DNA of 64,000 bases from the NCBI GenBank assembly GCA_964485395.1, contig CAZAJF010000018.1, forward strand, positions 15,262 through 79,261, written 5' to 3'. Of this stretch, positions 25,945 to 34,905 are shown one piece after another. Origin of the DNA: JANNSO01 sp964485395. GTDB lineage: Bacteria; Spirochaetota; Spirochaetia; Treponematales; UBA12059. The notes beneath the pieces are model-generated. The model worked only from the letters and a program-made list of their open reading frames with translations. It did no database searches and was not told the origin of the DNA. A program made the position numbers and the translations under genes. How positions within the stretch are numbered: position 1 is the first letter of the stretch; every line of letters starts with the position of its first letter.

Positions 25945-28137
25945 TCAGTCGCCTAATATCTCGAGCTTGTTCGTAAACTTCGGAAAGAACTGGAGCGTCC
26001 TGCCGCTCTCGAAATGTACCGTAACGCAGGTTCCCGCCTCTCCTGCCGGCGCAACCTTGACGATGCGGCCGCTGCCGTGGTCGTCGTGATAGACGGCGGT
26101 GCCGACCTTCCAAGCGCTCATGCTCTTGATGGCGCCGAGGTCGATTTCTCCGCCGAATTTTCTTATCGCTTTCGGCGGTATCTCGGCGAGGAAAATCGAA
26201 GGCGGATATTCCATGATGCGTCCACGGAAGAGCCTGCGCATGCAGTAGGTCAGGTGCAATTCGTCCTTCGCGCGCGTCATGGCAACGTACAGGAGGCGTC
26301 GCTGTTCCTCGAGGTCGTCGCCTTCCTCGTTGTCGCGCGGGAACAATCCCTGTTCCATGCCCGTTATCACGACGAGAGGAAACTCGAGGCCTTTGGTATT
26401 GTGCATGGTTATCAAGGTAACGGCGTCGGGCGAGGCTTCCTTGGAGGACATCGCCCGGTCCAGCTCCACGGCTTCGAGGAAATCGGACAGGCCGTCGCGG
26501 GTGGCCGGGTAATCGCTCGCGGCATTGATGAGCTCGTCGAGGTTGGCCACCTTCTGGGTGCCCGCGATCTCGTCCTGGTTCCTGTGGTACTCGAGGAGGC
26601 CGGATTCCTTGATGGCCAGTTCGGTCACGCGAGCGAGGCTGTCCTGCGGTGCCGGTGCCTTCCTGTTCCGCTTGTTCAGAAGCTCCATGCCGTCGGGATC
26701 GGCGGACTCGCCGGCTCCGGCGGATCCCTGTGAGTCAAGCTTCTGCAATATTTTTTTCATGATATCGGAAAACGCCGACAGGCCGTTCCGGGATCTGGCA
26801 GCCTTGAGCTTGGTATCGATGGCGGCGCTCAGGAGATTCCCGTCGTTCGCGAAGGCCGCCTCCACGATCAGTTCGAGGCTCGATTCGCCGATGCCGCGCG
26901 CGGGCTTGTTGGCTATTCGCCTGAAGGCCACCTCGTCCCTTGCGTTGCATGCGAGCGCCAGCAGGGCAAGGGCGTCCTTTACTTCCTCGCGTTCGTAGAA
27001 TCTCAGGGCTCCTACGAGGCGGTACGGAATTCCGGCGGCGGGAAAGTTTCTCTCGAAAAGGAGGGACTGCGCGTTGGTACGGTAGAGAATCGCTATATCC
27101 GAGAAGGAGCCTCCGGCGCGGATGTGCCCGTCGATAAGCCGCACGCAGTAGGCGACTTCCTCGTCGTGGTCCTGCAGCACCGCGAGCACCGGTTTCTCGC
27201 CGCCCTTGCGCTCGGCGCGGAGCGTCTTTCCCAGGCGGTCTTCGTTGTTCTCCACGACGGCCGAGGCGATGTCCAGTATGGCCTGGTACGAGCGGTAATT
27301 GCGTTCCAGCTTGATGACCGCGGTGTTCGGGAAGATGTTCGGAAATTCGAGGATGTTGCGGACTTCCGCGCCCCGGAAGCGGTAGATGCTCTGGTCGTCG
27401 TCGCCCACGACGCACACGTACGCCCCGGGGCCCGCCAGCGCCTTGAGAAGCGCGAACTGGGCCACGTTGGAGTCCTGGTACTCGTCCACCATGATTACGC
27501 GGAAGCGCGCGTGCGTCCGCTCCCGTACTACGGCGTCGCTTTCGAGGATCCTCGTGGGCATGGCGATAAGGTCGCCGAAGTCGACGTTGCCCGTCGCCCT
27601 GAGGCGGCGCTCGTACTCGAAGTAATTACGGGAAAAATCGTCCCTGCCGTCGAACAGGCCGTCGAGCCCCGGCGAGTCCGGCGTCATGTTATAATCTTTT
27701 GCCCTGGCAAAGTCGCGCGCCAGCTTGGAGGCGTCTGCCCTGGTCAAGCCGGGGAAGGCCGCCTTGGCGAGCGTCGTGGAGTCGTCGTCGTCATAGATGG
27801 TAAAGTTTTTATCGAGGCCTGCGCTCTGGGCGTTCCTGCGCAAAAACCACGCCCCGAAGGAATGGAAGGTGCGCAGGTTGGCGCGTTCGCACAATGGCTC
27901 GATGGCGCAGGCGCGTTCGCGCATTTCCGCGGCGGCTTTATTGGTAAACGTGACCGCCAGTATGGATTCGGGGGCTACCCCGCGTTCGCGGATAAGGTAG
28001 GCTATCTTCGTGGTTATGACGCGAGTCTTGCCTGAGCCGGCACCGGCCAGTATAAGGAGGTTTCCGCCTTCGTGCAGCACCGCGGCCTGCTGTTCCGGAT
28101 TCAGGCTCGTAAGGTAACCGGGCAGGGCGGCTTTCAT
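25945..28137 (-). CDS. pcrA: UvrD/PcrA-type 3'-5' DNA helicase
   Basis: 730 residues, superfamily 1A helicase. Motifs in order: Q-motif LNPEQQAAV, Walker A LAGAGSGKTRVI (near 31), AVTFTNKAAAEMRER, VDEYQDSN (Walker B), GDDDQSIYRFRGAE, LERNYRS, MTMHNTKGLEF-like LITMHNTKGLEFPLV and YVAMTRAKDELHLTY. The last 60 residues (VGTAVYHDDHGSGRIVKV) match the Tudor-like C-terminal domain of PcrA/UvrD that contacts RNA polymerase. Role: DNA repair and replication-conflict removal. Its start overlaps the rimO stop by 4 bases. Confidence 0.92.
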   Translation of the reverse strand: MKAALPGYLTSLNPEQQAAVLHEGGNLLILAGAGSGKTRVITTKIAYLIRERGVAPESILAVTFTNKAAAEMRERACAIEPLCERANLRTFHSFGAWFLRRNAQSAGLDKNFTIYDDDDSTTLAKAAFPGLTRADASKLARDFARAKDYNMTPDSPGLDGLFDGRDDFSRNYFEYERRLRATGNVDFGDLIAMPTRILESDAVVRERTHARFRVIMVDEYQDSNVAQFALLKALAGPGAYVCVVGDDDQSIYRFRGAEVRNILEFPNIFPNTAVIKLERNYRSYQAILDIASAVVENNEDRLGKTLRAERKGGEKPVLAVLQDHDEEVAYCVRLIDGHIRAGGSFSDIAILYRTNAQSLLFERNFPAAGIPYRLVGALRFYEREEVKDALALLALACNARDEVAFRRIANKPARGIGESSLELIVEAAFANDGNLLSAAIDTKLKAARSRNGLSAFSDIMKKILQKLDSQGSAGAGESADPDGMELLNKRNRKAPAPQDSLARVTELAIKESGLLEYHRNQDEIAGTQKVANLDELINAASDYPATRDGLSDFLEAVELDRAMSSKEASPDAVTLITMHNTKGLEFPLVVITGMEQGLFPRDNEEGDDLEEQRRLLYVAMTRAKDELHLTYCMRRLFRGRIMEYPPSIFLAEIPPKAIRKFGGEIDLGAIKSMSAWKVGTAVYHDDHGSGRIVKVAPAGEAGTCVTVHFESGRTLQFFPKFTNKLEILGD

Positions 28138-29504
28138 GTCCCGCTGACCGCGTTCCGGGGGGCGGCATCCGGGTTCTTATGGATGATAACGGCTTCCAGG
28201 TCGACCCCGCGCACGGCGCTGACCACTACCTCCACAACCTCGCCGGGTTGCAGGTCGCCGCCTACCACCACGATGGCGCCGTCCACGTCGGGGGCGTTCA
28301 TCGAGCCGCGGCCTATGGCCAATTCCTCGTTCTCGATCCGCTCTTCCACGAGCACCGTCTGCCTCTCGCCTACGAAGCGGGCAAGAGCCAGTTCCGTAAT
28401 GGCGCGCTGGGCAGTCTCTATTTCCTGTTTCCGCCCGGCCGCGATCTTCTTGGGGACCCGTGCCTTGTACGCGAAAGCCGCGGTATCCTCCTCGCGGCTG
28501 TAGGCGAAGGCGCCCAGCCAGTCGAGGCGCGCTTCGTCCTGGAATTCCCTGAGCCGGGCAAAATCCTCGTCGGTCTCGCCGGGGAAGCCCACCAGGAACG
28601 TGGATCGCAGGACGGCGCCGGGCAGGCGCGCGCGGATCGTCTTGATCAGCGCAAGGTAGCGGTCCGCGTCGCCGGAGCGGTTCATTGCGCGGAGCACGGG
28701 CGTGGATGCATGCTGAAACGGGATGTCGAAGTACGGAAGTATCCGCGGATCGCGCGCGCAGTGCTCAAGTATGCCCAGGGGGAATCTGTCGGGATGGATA
28801 TATAGCATGCGCACCCGGAAATCGCCGGGAATCGCGCTGATTTTTTCGAGCAGGGACGGCAGCATCGGCGCTTCGCCTCGATCCAGGCCGTATGATCCGA
28901 GGTCTTGTCCGATGAGGCAGATTTCGTAGACGCCGCTTTCTATGAGCTCGGCGCACTCGGCGGCGACATCGCCCGGTTCGCGGGAGGATATTTCACCCCG
29001 GATCAGCGGGATGGCGCAGAAAGCGCAATGGTTGGAGCAACCCTCGGCGATCTTGACGTAGGCCAGCCGGGGAAATCCCATGAGCTTTTTTCGGCGCGCC
29101 GGGGCATAGGGCAGGCGGGAGGGCACGAGATTCGGGTGCTTGCCTTCCATCATCGCGTCCACCGCGTCGCCGATCTTGGACAGGTCTCCGTTGCCGAAGA
29201 TTCCGTCGGCCTCGGCGAGGTCGCTGCCCAACGCTTCGGCATAGCGCTGCGAGAGGCATCCGGCCATGAGGATGCGCTTTCCGGGGTACGCTTTTCGCAT
29301 GGCCATTACGGCTTCGAGGGATTCTTTCTTGGCGTCCTCTATGAAGCCGCATGTGTTGACGATTATTATGTCCGCGTCGGCGCTTGCCGGAATCTGGCGA
29401 TAGCCGCGAAGCTGCAGGTGGGCGGCCATCTCTTCCGCGTCAACCTGGTTCTTGGCGCACCCGTGGTTGTCTATGAAAAAGGACTTAGTTGACGTTATAG
29501 ACAC
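28134..29504 (-). CDS. rimO: Ribosomal protein S12 methylthiotransferase
   Basis: 456 residues, radical-SAM methylthiotransferase. The N-terminal MTTase domain has Cys in DNHGCAKNQVD, IVNTCGFIEDAKKES and LMAGCLSQRY (one 4Fe-4S cluster); the radical-SAM CxxxCxxC is EGCSNHCAFCAIPLIRG near residue 157; a C-terminal TRAM domain ends the protein. The CAIPLIRG form and overall pattern fit RimO better than MiaB. The GTG at 29504 overlaps the rodZ 3' end by 20 bases; the exact start is uncertain by a few codons. Confidence 0.92.
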   Translation of the reverse strand: MSITSTKSFFIDNHGCAKNQVDAEEMAAHLQLRGYRQIPASADADIIIVNTCGFIEDAKKESLEAVMAMRKAYPGKRILMAGCLSQRYAEALGSDLAEADGIFGNGDLSKIGDAVDAMMEGKHPNLVPSRLPYAPARRKKLMGFPRLAYVKIAEGCSNHCAFCAIPLIRGEISSREPGDVAAECAELIESGVYEICLIGQDLGSYGLDRGEAPMLPSLLEKISAIPGDFRVRMLYIHPDRFPLGILEHCARDPRILPYFDIPFQHASTPVLRAMNRSGDADRYLALIKTIRARLPGAVLRSTFLVGFPGETDEDFARLREFQDEARLDWLGAFAYSREEDTAAFAYKARVPKKIAAGRKQEIETAQRAITELALARFVGERQTVLVEERIENEELAIGRGSMNAPDVDGAIVVVGGDLQPGEVVEVVVSAVRGVDLEAVIIHKNPDAAPRNAVSGT

Positions 29505-30621
29505 TGAGGCTCCATAGGCTGTCGTCGCCCTGCGCCCACTTGAGCGTTTTTACGGCTACTTCCCCGGGAGCGCCCAGTTCCACGTCGACGCTTTGGCCGC
29601 CGGAAGCCTGTATGGTCAATTTGCATGCGGCTGCGTTGCTGGTCCATATTTTCGCGGTGTTGTTCGCCGTGGTGGTCAGCTGATCGCCTTTATGGTAGTA
29701 ACGCTCTTCGCGATCCTTGCGGTCGATCTCGTGGCGGAACATGGCGTAGTTTCGGAATGTAAGGCTCAGCACGAAGGGGTGCGGGCTGCGTTTTCCCGAG
29801 AAGATGACTGTCTGTACCGAGAGCGGACGTTCGGGCAGGGCGCTCGCCTCTACGGGCAAAACGGCGGTGGTAACCGCGGCCGCCGTCGCCGGAATTACCG
29901 GGGCTGCGCTTTCGGTCGTCGCCAGGGACAGGTTTCCGGCGGTTTTAAATTTTACCATCGCTCCGGTTTCAGGGATGTTCTTTTGAAAATCGCTGATGAA
30001 AACGTAGAGTTCCGCGACGTTGTCCTTGTCCAGGTCTATGGATCCCTCTTCTCCCATCATGAATCGGGTCTTGCCGATCGGGGTTTCGATTGTAACCATG
30101 TCGTCTATCGCGCTTACCTTGATGGCGTGGGTATCGTTGTTGTAGTCGACGAGTACGGTGTCGCCGATATAAAAGCGTTTTTCAAGTTCAGGATTCTGCA
30201 TTTTATACTGGATCGGTTTTCTTTCGCCGCTCATCGCGGGATTCAGCCTTTGTTTGGATACCTGGGTGGCGATGACCGCGCCTATGCCTGCCACGACGAG
30301 GACGGAGGCGATTATGGCGACGCTGAGTATAGTCCTGTTTTTCGGCTTTCGTTCATGAAGGAGTTCCTGGATCGGAACGGGCTGTTCCTGGATTCGTATG
30401 CCTCGAAAGATATTAATGAGCGACTGCGACTCTATGCCGAGGAATTCGGCATAGTTGCGGAGGAACCCCAGGATATACGGGTCTCCGGGAAAAATGCTGA
30501 AATTTTCCTCTTCAAGGGCGGCTATATACCGTTTTGCGATATTCGTCTCGTCGGCCACTTGTTCTATCGTGTAGCCGCGCGCCAACCTGGCCGTCTTTAA
30601 TTGTTCTCCGATGGCATTCAT
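29485..30621 (-). CDS. rodZ: RodZ-like helix-turn-helix membrane protein
   Basis: 378 residues. Residues 4-70 are the RodZ-type HTH (IGEQLKTARLARGYTIEQVADETNIAKRYIAALEE, then PYILGFLRNYAEFLGI), a single membrane helix lies at about 105-127 (LSVAIIASVLVVAGIGAVIA), and the periplasmic part ends in a DUF4115-like beta domain (TANNTAKIWTSNAAACKLTI...GAPGEVAVKTL). RodZ links MreB to the envelope in cell-shape control. The linker contains an Ala/Thr/Val-rich stretch. It lies 29 bp after lolA and overlaps rimO. Confidence 0.82.
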   Translation of the reverse strand: MNAIGEQLKTARLARGYTIEQVADETNIAKRYIAALEEENFSIFPGDPYILGFLRNYAEFLGIESQSLINIFRGIRIQEQPVPIQELLHERKPKNRTILSVAIIASVLVVAGIGAVIATQVSKQRLNPAMSGERKPIQYKMQNPELEKRFYIGDTVLVDYNNDTHAIKVSAIDDMVTIETPIGKTRFMMGEEGSIDLDKDNVAELYVFISDFQKNIPETGAMVKFKTAGNLSLATTESAAPVIPATAAAVTTAVLPVEASALPERPLSVQTVIFSGKRSPHPFVLSLTFRNYAMFRHEIDRKDREERYYHKGDQLTTTANNTAKIWTSNAAACKLTIQASGGQSVDVELGAPGEVAVKTLKWAQGDDSLWSLSVYNVN

Positions 30622-30650
30622 GACATTCCTTCTATGACAAGACTCTAGGA

Positions 30651-31343
30651 CTACTTACCGTTGCTGAACAGGAAGTTGTTGAATGTATTGGCGGAAGCCG
30701 GCGCATCGTAGATGAATTTCGTATCCGCGATGCCCGCGTCCAGCCTGATGTTCGTGAAGTCGAATATTACCAAGTCGCCGCCATGGCTGATGCCTTCCAT
30801 CCGGCGGATCAGCTTTCGAGTGGGGTCGATGGAAAGCGTGATTGTCCTGAAACCTTCAGCAACCGTTCTGCGCGTAAGGATGAGCCGGACGACCTTCTCG
30901 CTTTCGGAACCCGGAAGGTTCTCCGCGACCGGGCCCTTTTCGTACCCCACTATGTAATTGCGCCCCATCATCCGCAGACCCTCTCCGCTGGCTACGGCGG
31001 CCGCGCTGGCGGTGCCGCCCGAGGTTTCCTGCACGAGGATCGCGTTATAACCGGGAACGTAGATCAAGAAATTCGAGCCGTTGTAGACCATAACCTGGGA
31101 GGCGGGCTTGCTGAAGTCCATCCGCATGAGGTTGGGTGATTTGAATATAACCGAACCGGCCATCTCGTTCTTGCCGGCCTTGACCGCCAGATCCGCCTGG
31201 TAGTCCTTGATCGCGGCGTAGCGCTCTGAAATCTGCCTGAAGAACTGGTCCGCAGTGAGCATTTCCTGTGCCGCGACGGGAAATGCGCACGACAGCGCGG
31301 CTGCCGCTACGAAAATCCTCGTCAGCATTGGAATGTTTTTCAT
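30651..31343 (-). CDS. lolA: LolA-family lipoprotein carrier
   Basis: 230 residues from the ATG at 31343 with GGAGGAG upstream. A signal peptide with AAAALSCAFPVAAQE (cleavage near residue 25) leads to a LolA-type half-barrel: QISERYAAIKDYQADLAVKAG, SVIFKSPNLMRMDFSKPASQVMVYNG and LILTRRTVAEGFRTITLSIDPTRKLIRRME are typical. In diderms LolA carries lipoproteins across the periplasm, consistent with lspA and many lipoproteins nearby. A Cys in the signal could be read as a lipobox (ALSC), but an SPI site is more likely. Confidence 0.8.
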   Translation of the reverse strand: MKNIPMLTRIFVAAAALSCAFPVAAQEMLTADQFFRQISERYAAIKDYQADLAVKAGKNEMAGSVIFKSPNLMRMDFSKPASQVMVYNGSNFLIYVPGYNAILVQETSGGTASAAAVASGEGLRMMGRNYIVGYEKGPVAENLPGSESEKVVRLILTRRTVAEGFRTITLSIDPTRKLIRRMEGISHGGDLVIFDFTNIRLDAGIADTKFIYDAPASANTFNNFLFSNGK

Positions 31344-31422
31344 GTAATCCGCTCCTCCATGCCGCTTGTTCGGGTTGTCTGCACAATACCTTTTATCCGC
31401 AAAAAAAACAAGGTAGACGCAT

Positions 31423-33954
31423 TTAGGCCGCAGGTTCCGGCGTCTGTCCGGCCTTGCGCAGTATGTCCCCGACGACCCAGCGTACTGCATCGTCGTTCAG
31501 GTTCAGGTTGACCGAGCAGTCGGGGCAGGTAAACCGTCCATCGACGAGAAATTCCTTGCGGCATGCCACGCAATATATCTTCCCGCAGGCAGGGCAGGAT
31601 CCGGCCGGAGCCTCATCGCCAAGTTCCCCCTGGATCCTGGCTTTCGGCACGGGAGGAACCGGCTGCGGAATCATCCACGAGCGACCGCAAGACGCGCAGT
31701 GAAGTTCCGCCGTCGTTGCCTTCAAGATTGCCTGATGGATCGCCCCGGCCTTTTCCAAGTTCAGGGTTTCGAGGGACTCGGCCATTTCTTCCGCCTGCCG
31801 GTATTTACCCCTGGCCAAGTAGAAATCGGCAAGTCGGCAAAGAATGGTCGTTTTCTCAACGCCGGTTTTATTGCCTGCCTCGGCGAACTGCAATGCCGTT
31901 TTCCATGATAATTCGGCGCGTGGCGCTTCTCCCGTCTGCGACCAGACGTCGCCCATGAGCATGAGCGTGCGAACGTCGTCGCCTTTCAGCTCAAGCGATT
32001 TGCGCAAGGCTTCCGAAGCGTCGAACCAGCGCTCGAGCTCGATGCAGCAGGCGCCTAAATTAGCCAGGTATTCGGCGAGAACCCTCGCGTCTCTTCCTTG
32101 CGTCTCTTCAAGCGAGCAGGCTTTTTCGTATTCTACGGCGGCTTCCTCGAGTTTGCCTGCGCGGGCGAGGATATTGGCTTTGATGTTCGCCGCGGCGGGG
32201 TGCGAGTCGAAGGTCTCGAGCGCGGCTATCGCTTCCTCCAGATTGCCCGTGCGCGAGAGGCAGTCGGCCAGATTCACGGCGATGTCCGCTTCCCCCGGCA
32301 GAATCTTGGCGGCATAGGAAAAGTGGCCCTTGGCCCGTTCCGGCTCGTTCATTGCCAGGGCAACCAGGCCTGCGAGGTTTTTCGTCCAACCATCGCCTGG
32401 ATTCCGCTCCAGCGCGCTCGCCAATTCCATGGTACAGTCTTGGCCGGACAGGAAAAGCGCCTCGGCGAGCCTGAATTGGTATACCGGGGTGTCTTCATCC
32501 AACGCGGCCGCGCTGCGGAAGGCCTGAATCGCCTCATTTCTCTTGCCTTTAGCGTTGAGCAGCAGGCCATACAAATACGCGGAGGGGGCATCGGCGCTGC
32601 CTTTTTTTACAAGTTTGGCGAAAATGGACTCAGCCTCCGCCATATTCCCGCGCGCGTAGGCGATTCGTCCCTCGAGGGAGGCAAGGGCAGCCGCGTCGTA
32701 TTTCAGGTAGCGTAGGTGCTGCAGGCACTCTTCGGCGTCCTCGAACGAGCCTTGGCCAAAAAAATCCCTGGATGCCGCAAGCCATGCTCCTGCGGCATCG
32801 CTTTTTTCGCCGGCTTTTTCCCATGCGCGGGCGGCGTTCAGTTCGTAGATGGGCATGGAAGGTTCCAGTTTGGCGGCGGCTGCGTAATTGCCGGCGGCTC
32901 CGCGCCAATCGCCCAGGTTGAACCTGGCGTGCCCGAGCAGGTTCAGGAGGCGCGGACTTTTTTCGGCCTTGCCCGGGTCTGATTCCAGCGCATCGCGCAA
33001 TTCCAGGTATTTTCCGCGGAGATAGAGAATATTGTAGTATTCTTCGTGCGCCTGGCTGAAGTCAGGGTCTTTGGCGATGCAGGCGCGAAGAACGGCCTCG
33101 GCGTCCTCCATCATGTTTTCCCGCAGCAGGCATTCTCCACGGAGGAAAAGATCCCGGGCGGTCAATCCTTCCTGTTCCTCGATTTTACGAATCTGTACCA
33201 GCGCCGAAACCCATTCCTGCATTCCCATGAATGTTTCGGCCAAACGCCTTCGCTGGTCCAGGTCCGCGGGCACGATTCGCGCGAAGCGCACGAAGTCAAC
33301 TTCCACTTCCAGGGGCTGCGTTTCCACGGTCAACGATTTTAAGGCAAATGTCGATTCTTCGGCGCCGTTGTAGGTTTGGCCCGCGAATGCCAGAATCCCC
33401 GATTCTACGGTATCGTTGTCGGCTTCCAGCGCAAAGCGGCCGTTCAAGAGGAGGGTGCAGCGCGACCCCCTGGCCACCAGCGTCATGTTCACGGTCTGCT
33501 GGCCGTCAAGCCACGGGCATTCCGTCCATGCCACGACAGGATGCGGCTCTCCGTTGAATACCGCATCGAGTCGCGCGAAGCCCGAGTCCGAAACTAAAAC
33601 GTACATGAAGGAACTCTGGTCGGACATGCGGAAAATAAATCCGGCGGAACAGGATGTCCCCACCGAGCCTCGCGTACCGTCGAGCTGTTTTGGAAAGGCT
33701 ATGTTCGCGTCGAGCGAAAAATCCGAACAGGGAAAATCGGGGGCTTCCGTCCATGCGAATAGATTGGGGGCCAACATGCGCAGTTCGAGAGAATCGTTAT
33801 TGTAAGTTGCCGTATATCGATCGTCCTGGACCGCGAGGAACTTTCCGGTTTCGGGTCCTTGAAAGGCCGCCGACCAAGGACCGGAAGCCGTCGCGCCTTT
33901 TCCGGGGAAGGCCAGGAGCGGCTTGCCGAAGAGCTTTTTAAGAAAAGTGAACAT
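31423..33954 (-). CDS. Large TPR protein with C-terminal zinc ribbons
   Basis: 843 residues from the ATG at 33954 (GAGGGT site upstream). Residues about 1-200 form a beta-rich domain (FSLDANIAFPKQL..., GILAFAGQTYNGAEESTFALKSLTV) resembling a concanavalin-like sandwich. From about 220 to 730 there are repeated TPR-type helices (e.g. DFSQAHEEYYNILYLRGKY, RARLLNLLGHARFNLGDWRGA patterns). The C-terminus has CASCGRSW near 752, then CPACG, CVAC and CPDC pairs near 790-815, enough for two zinc-binding ribbons. No signal peptide, so cytoplasmic. It heads the minus-strand run toward lolA; function unknown. Confidence 0.7.
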   Translation of the reverse strand: MFTFLKKLFGKPLLAFPGKGATASGPWSAAFQGPETGKFLAVQDDRYTATYNNDSLELRMLAPNLFAWTEAPDFPCSDFSLDANIAFPKQLDGTRGSVGTSCSAGFIFRMSDQSSFMYVLVSDSGFARLDAVFNGEPHPVVAWTECPWLDGQQTVNMTLVARGSRCTLLLNGRFALEADNDTVESGILAFAGQTYNGAEESTFALKSLTVETQPLEVEVDFVRFARIVPADLDQRRRLAETFMGMQEWVSALVQIRKIEEQEGLTARDLFLRGECLLRENMMEDAEAVLRACIAKDPDFSQAHEEYYNILYLRGKYLELRDALESDPGKAEKSPRLLNLLGHARFNLGDWRGAAGNYAAAAKLEPSMPIYELNAARAWEKAGEKSDAAGAWLAASRDFFGQGSFEDAEECLQHLRYLKYDAAALASLEGRIAYARGNMAEAESIFAKLVKKGSADAPSAYLYGLLLNAKGKRNEAIQAFRSAAALDEDTPVYQFRLAEALFLSGQDCTMELASALERNPGDGWTKNLAGLVALAMNEPERAKGHFSYAAKILPGEADIAVNLADCLSRTGNLEEAIAALETFDSHPAAANIKANILARAGKLEEAAVEYEKACSLEETQGRDARVLAEYLANLGACCIELERWFDASEALRKSLELKGDDVRTLMLMGDVWSQTGEAPRAELSWKTALQFAEAGNKTGVEKTTILCRLADFYLARGKYRQAEEMAESLETLNLEKAGAIHQAILKATTAELHCASCGRSWMIPQPVPPVPKARIQGELGDEAPAGSCPACGKIYCVACRKEFLVDGRFTCPDCSVNLNLNDDAVRWVVGDILRKAGQTPEPAA

Positions 33955-33991
33955 ACCCTCTATACTATCCGCGTATCGCTCCCTGAGCAAG

Positions 33992-34041
33992 CGAAAATGA
34001 AGCGTTCCCCGGCCTTAAGGGCGAGTACGCTTCATTTTTCG
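33992..34041 (-). terminator. Hairpin downstream of the GIN-domain lipoprotein gene
   Basis: Arms CGAAAATGAAGCG and CGCTTCATTTTTCG enclose a 23-base GC-rich loop, 17 bases past the stop codon at 34058 on the minus strand. The T-run is part of the stem, so termination strength is uncertain. Confidence 0.45.
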
Positions 34042-34057
34042 GAGAGAATAAAGGGCT

Positions 34058-34789
34058 TTAAAATGCTTTTAAAGTGACCACGCCGCTGCAGGAAACGGTA
34101 TTGGGAGCCGTCCCGGCATTGTACAGGGACCCGACGCCGGAAAAAGAACCGGTAAGACTGGTGGCCGCATTGACTCTTATGCTGCACGTTCCGGAGATGT
34201 CCAGGGTTACGGTTCCGGCGGCCAGTCCGGAGGCGTCGATGGATCCGGTGCCGCTGGAATCCAAGTTGAGCGACGCGCAGTTTCCTGCCACCGTTATCGA
34301 ACCGACTCCCGAAGAATCGATGGAAAAGCTGGAAGAAGAACTGAAGGCCGGCATGGAAACGCTGTTGGCCCCGGAATTATAGATTGCCAAGGGACTAGCC
34401 GTCGTATAGGACGGTATCGTCAGGGTGCCGGCTCCCGAATTGGATATTTCGGTAATTTCCAAGACATTGATCGTAATCATGATCTTTGACGTGGGAAGAA
34501 GCCAAGTAAAGGGTTTCGTTTCTATGCTGAGTGTGTTGTTTTCAACTTTGCTTTCTATAAAAGTTTGCAGATTTCCGTCGGTGACGATGGTGACGCCCGT
34601 CTCTTTTTGGCCGGTAAGTACGGTAATTTCATAAGCGCCGGAGGTCTCGATGGCATTGAAACTGGCCTGTGGCAGGCGGCTCTCCGTCGTGAGGATTCCG
34701 TCTCCGATGATAGGCACCAGTCCGCATGATACTAAAAACCCCATACATGCGACGATGCAGGTACCGGCGATAATCGTTCTGAATTTCAT
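34058..34789 (-). CDS. GIN-domain (DUF2807) lipoprotein
   Basis: 243 residues from the ATG at 34789 (CAGGAG site). Lipobox FLVSC (near 22) predicts a lipid anchor. The rest is a GIN/DUF2807 head domain: SFNAIETSGAYEITVLTG, then a right-handed beta pattern of short repeats rich in Ser/Gly (ISNSGAGTLTI, IYNSGANSVSM, IDSSGVGSITV, LDSSGTGSIDA, FSGVGSLYN). This family is widespread in envelope lipoproteins with no settled function. It starts 40 bases after a terminator behind pfp, so it needs its own promoter or read-through. Confidence 0.75.
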   Translation of the reverse strand: MKFRTIIAGTCIVACMGFLVSCGLVPIIGDGILTTESRLPQASFNAIETSGAYEITVLTGQKETGVTIVTDGNLQTFIESKVENNTLSIETKPFTWLLPTSKIMITINVLEITEISNSGAGTLTIPSYTTASPLAIYNSGANSVSMPAFSSSSSFSIDSSGVGSITVAGNCASLNLDSSGTGSIDASGLAAGTVTLDISGTCSIRVNAATSLTGSFSGVGSLYNAGTAPNTVSCSGVVTLKAF

Positions 34790-34828
34790 ATAAACTCCTG
34801 TGTTACGCCGCCTTTCGGCCTGGCGCAT

Positions 34829-34867
34829 AAAAATTGCGAGGCGCTCCCCGAAGGCAAGCACCTCGCA
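34829..34867 (-). terminator. Intrinsic terminator after pfp
   Basis: On the minus strand TGCGAGGTGCT and AGCGCCTCGCA pair with one mismatch around an 11-base loop and are followed by ATTTTT. It lies 39 bases past the pfp stop. Confidence 0.65.
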
Positions 34868-34905
34868 GATTACTATATCACGGGAATTTTAAAAACCATT
34901 TTTTC

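Noticed and set aside
27124..28035. 303-residue frame antisense to pcrA
   Set aside because: pcrA carries all helicase motifs; the antisense frame is low-complexity.
28001..29504. MiaB instead of RimO for the methylthiotransferase
   Set aside because: The CAIPLIRG motif and flanking residues fit the RimO subgroup better.
29593..30600. 335-residue antisense frame opposite rodZ
   Set aside because: RodZ is well supported by its HTH and membrane helix.
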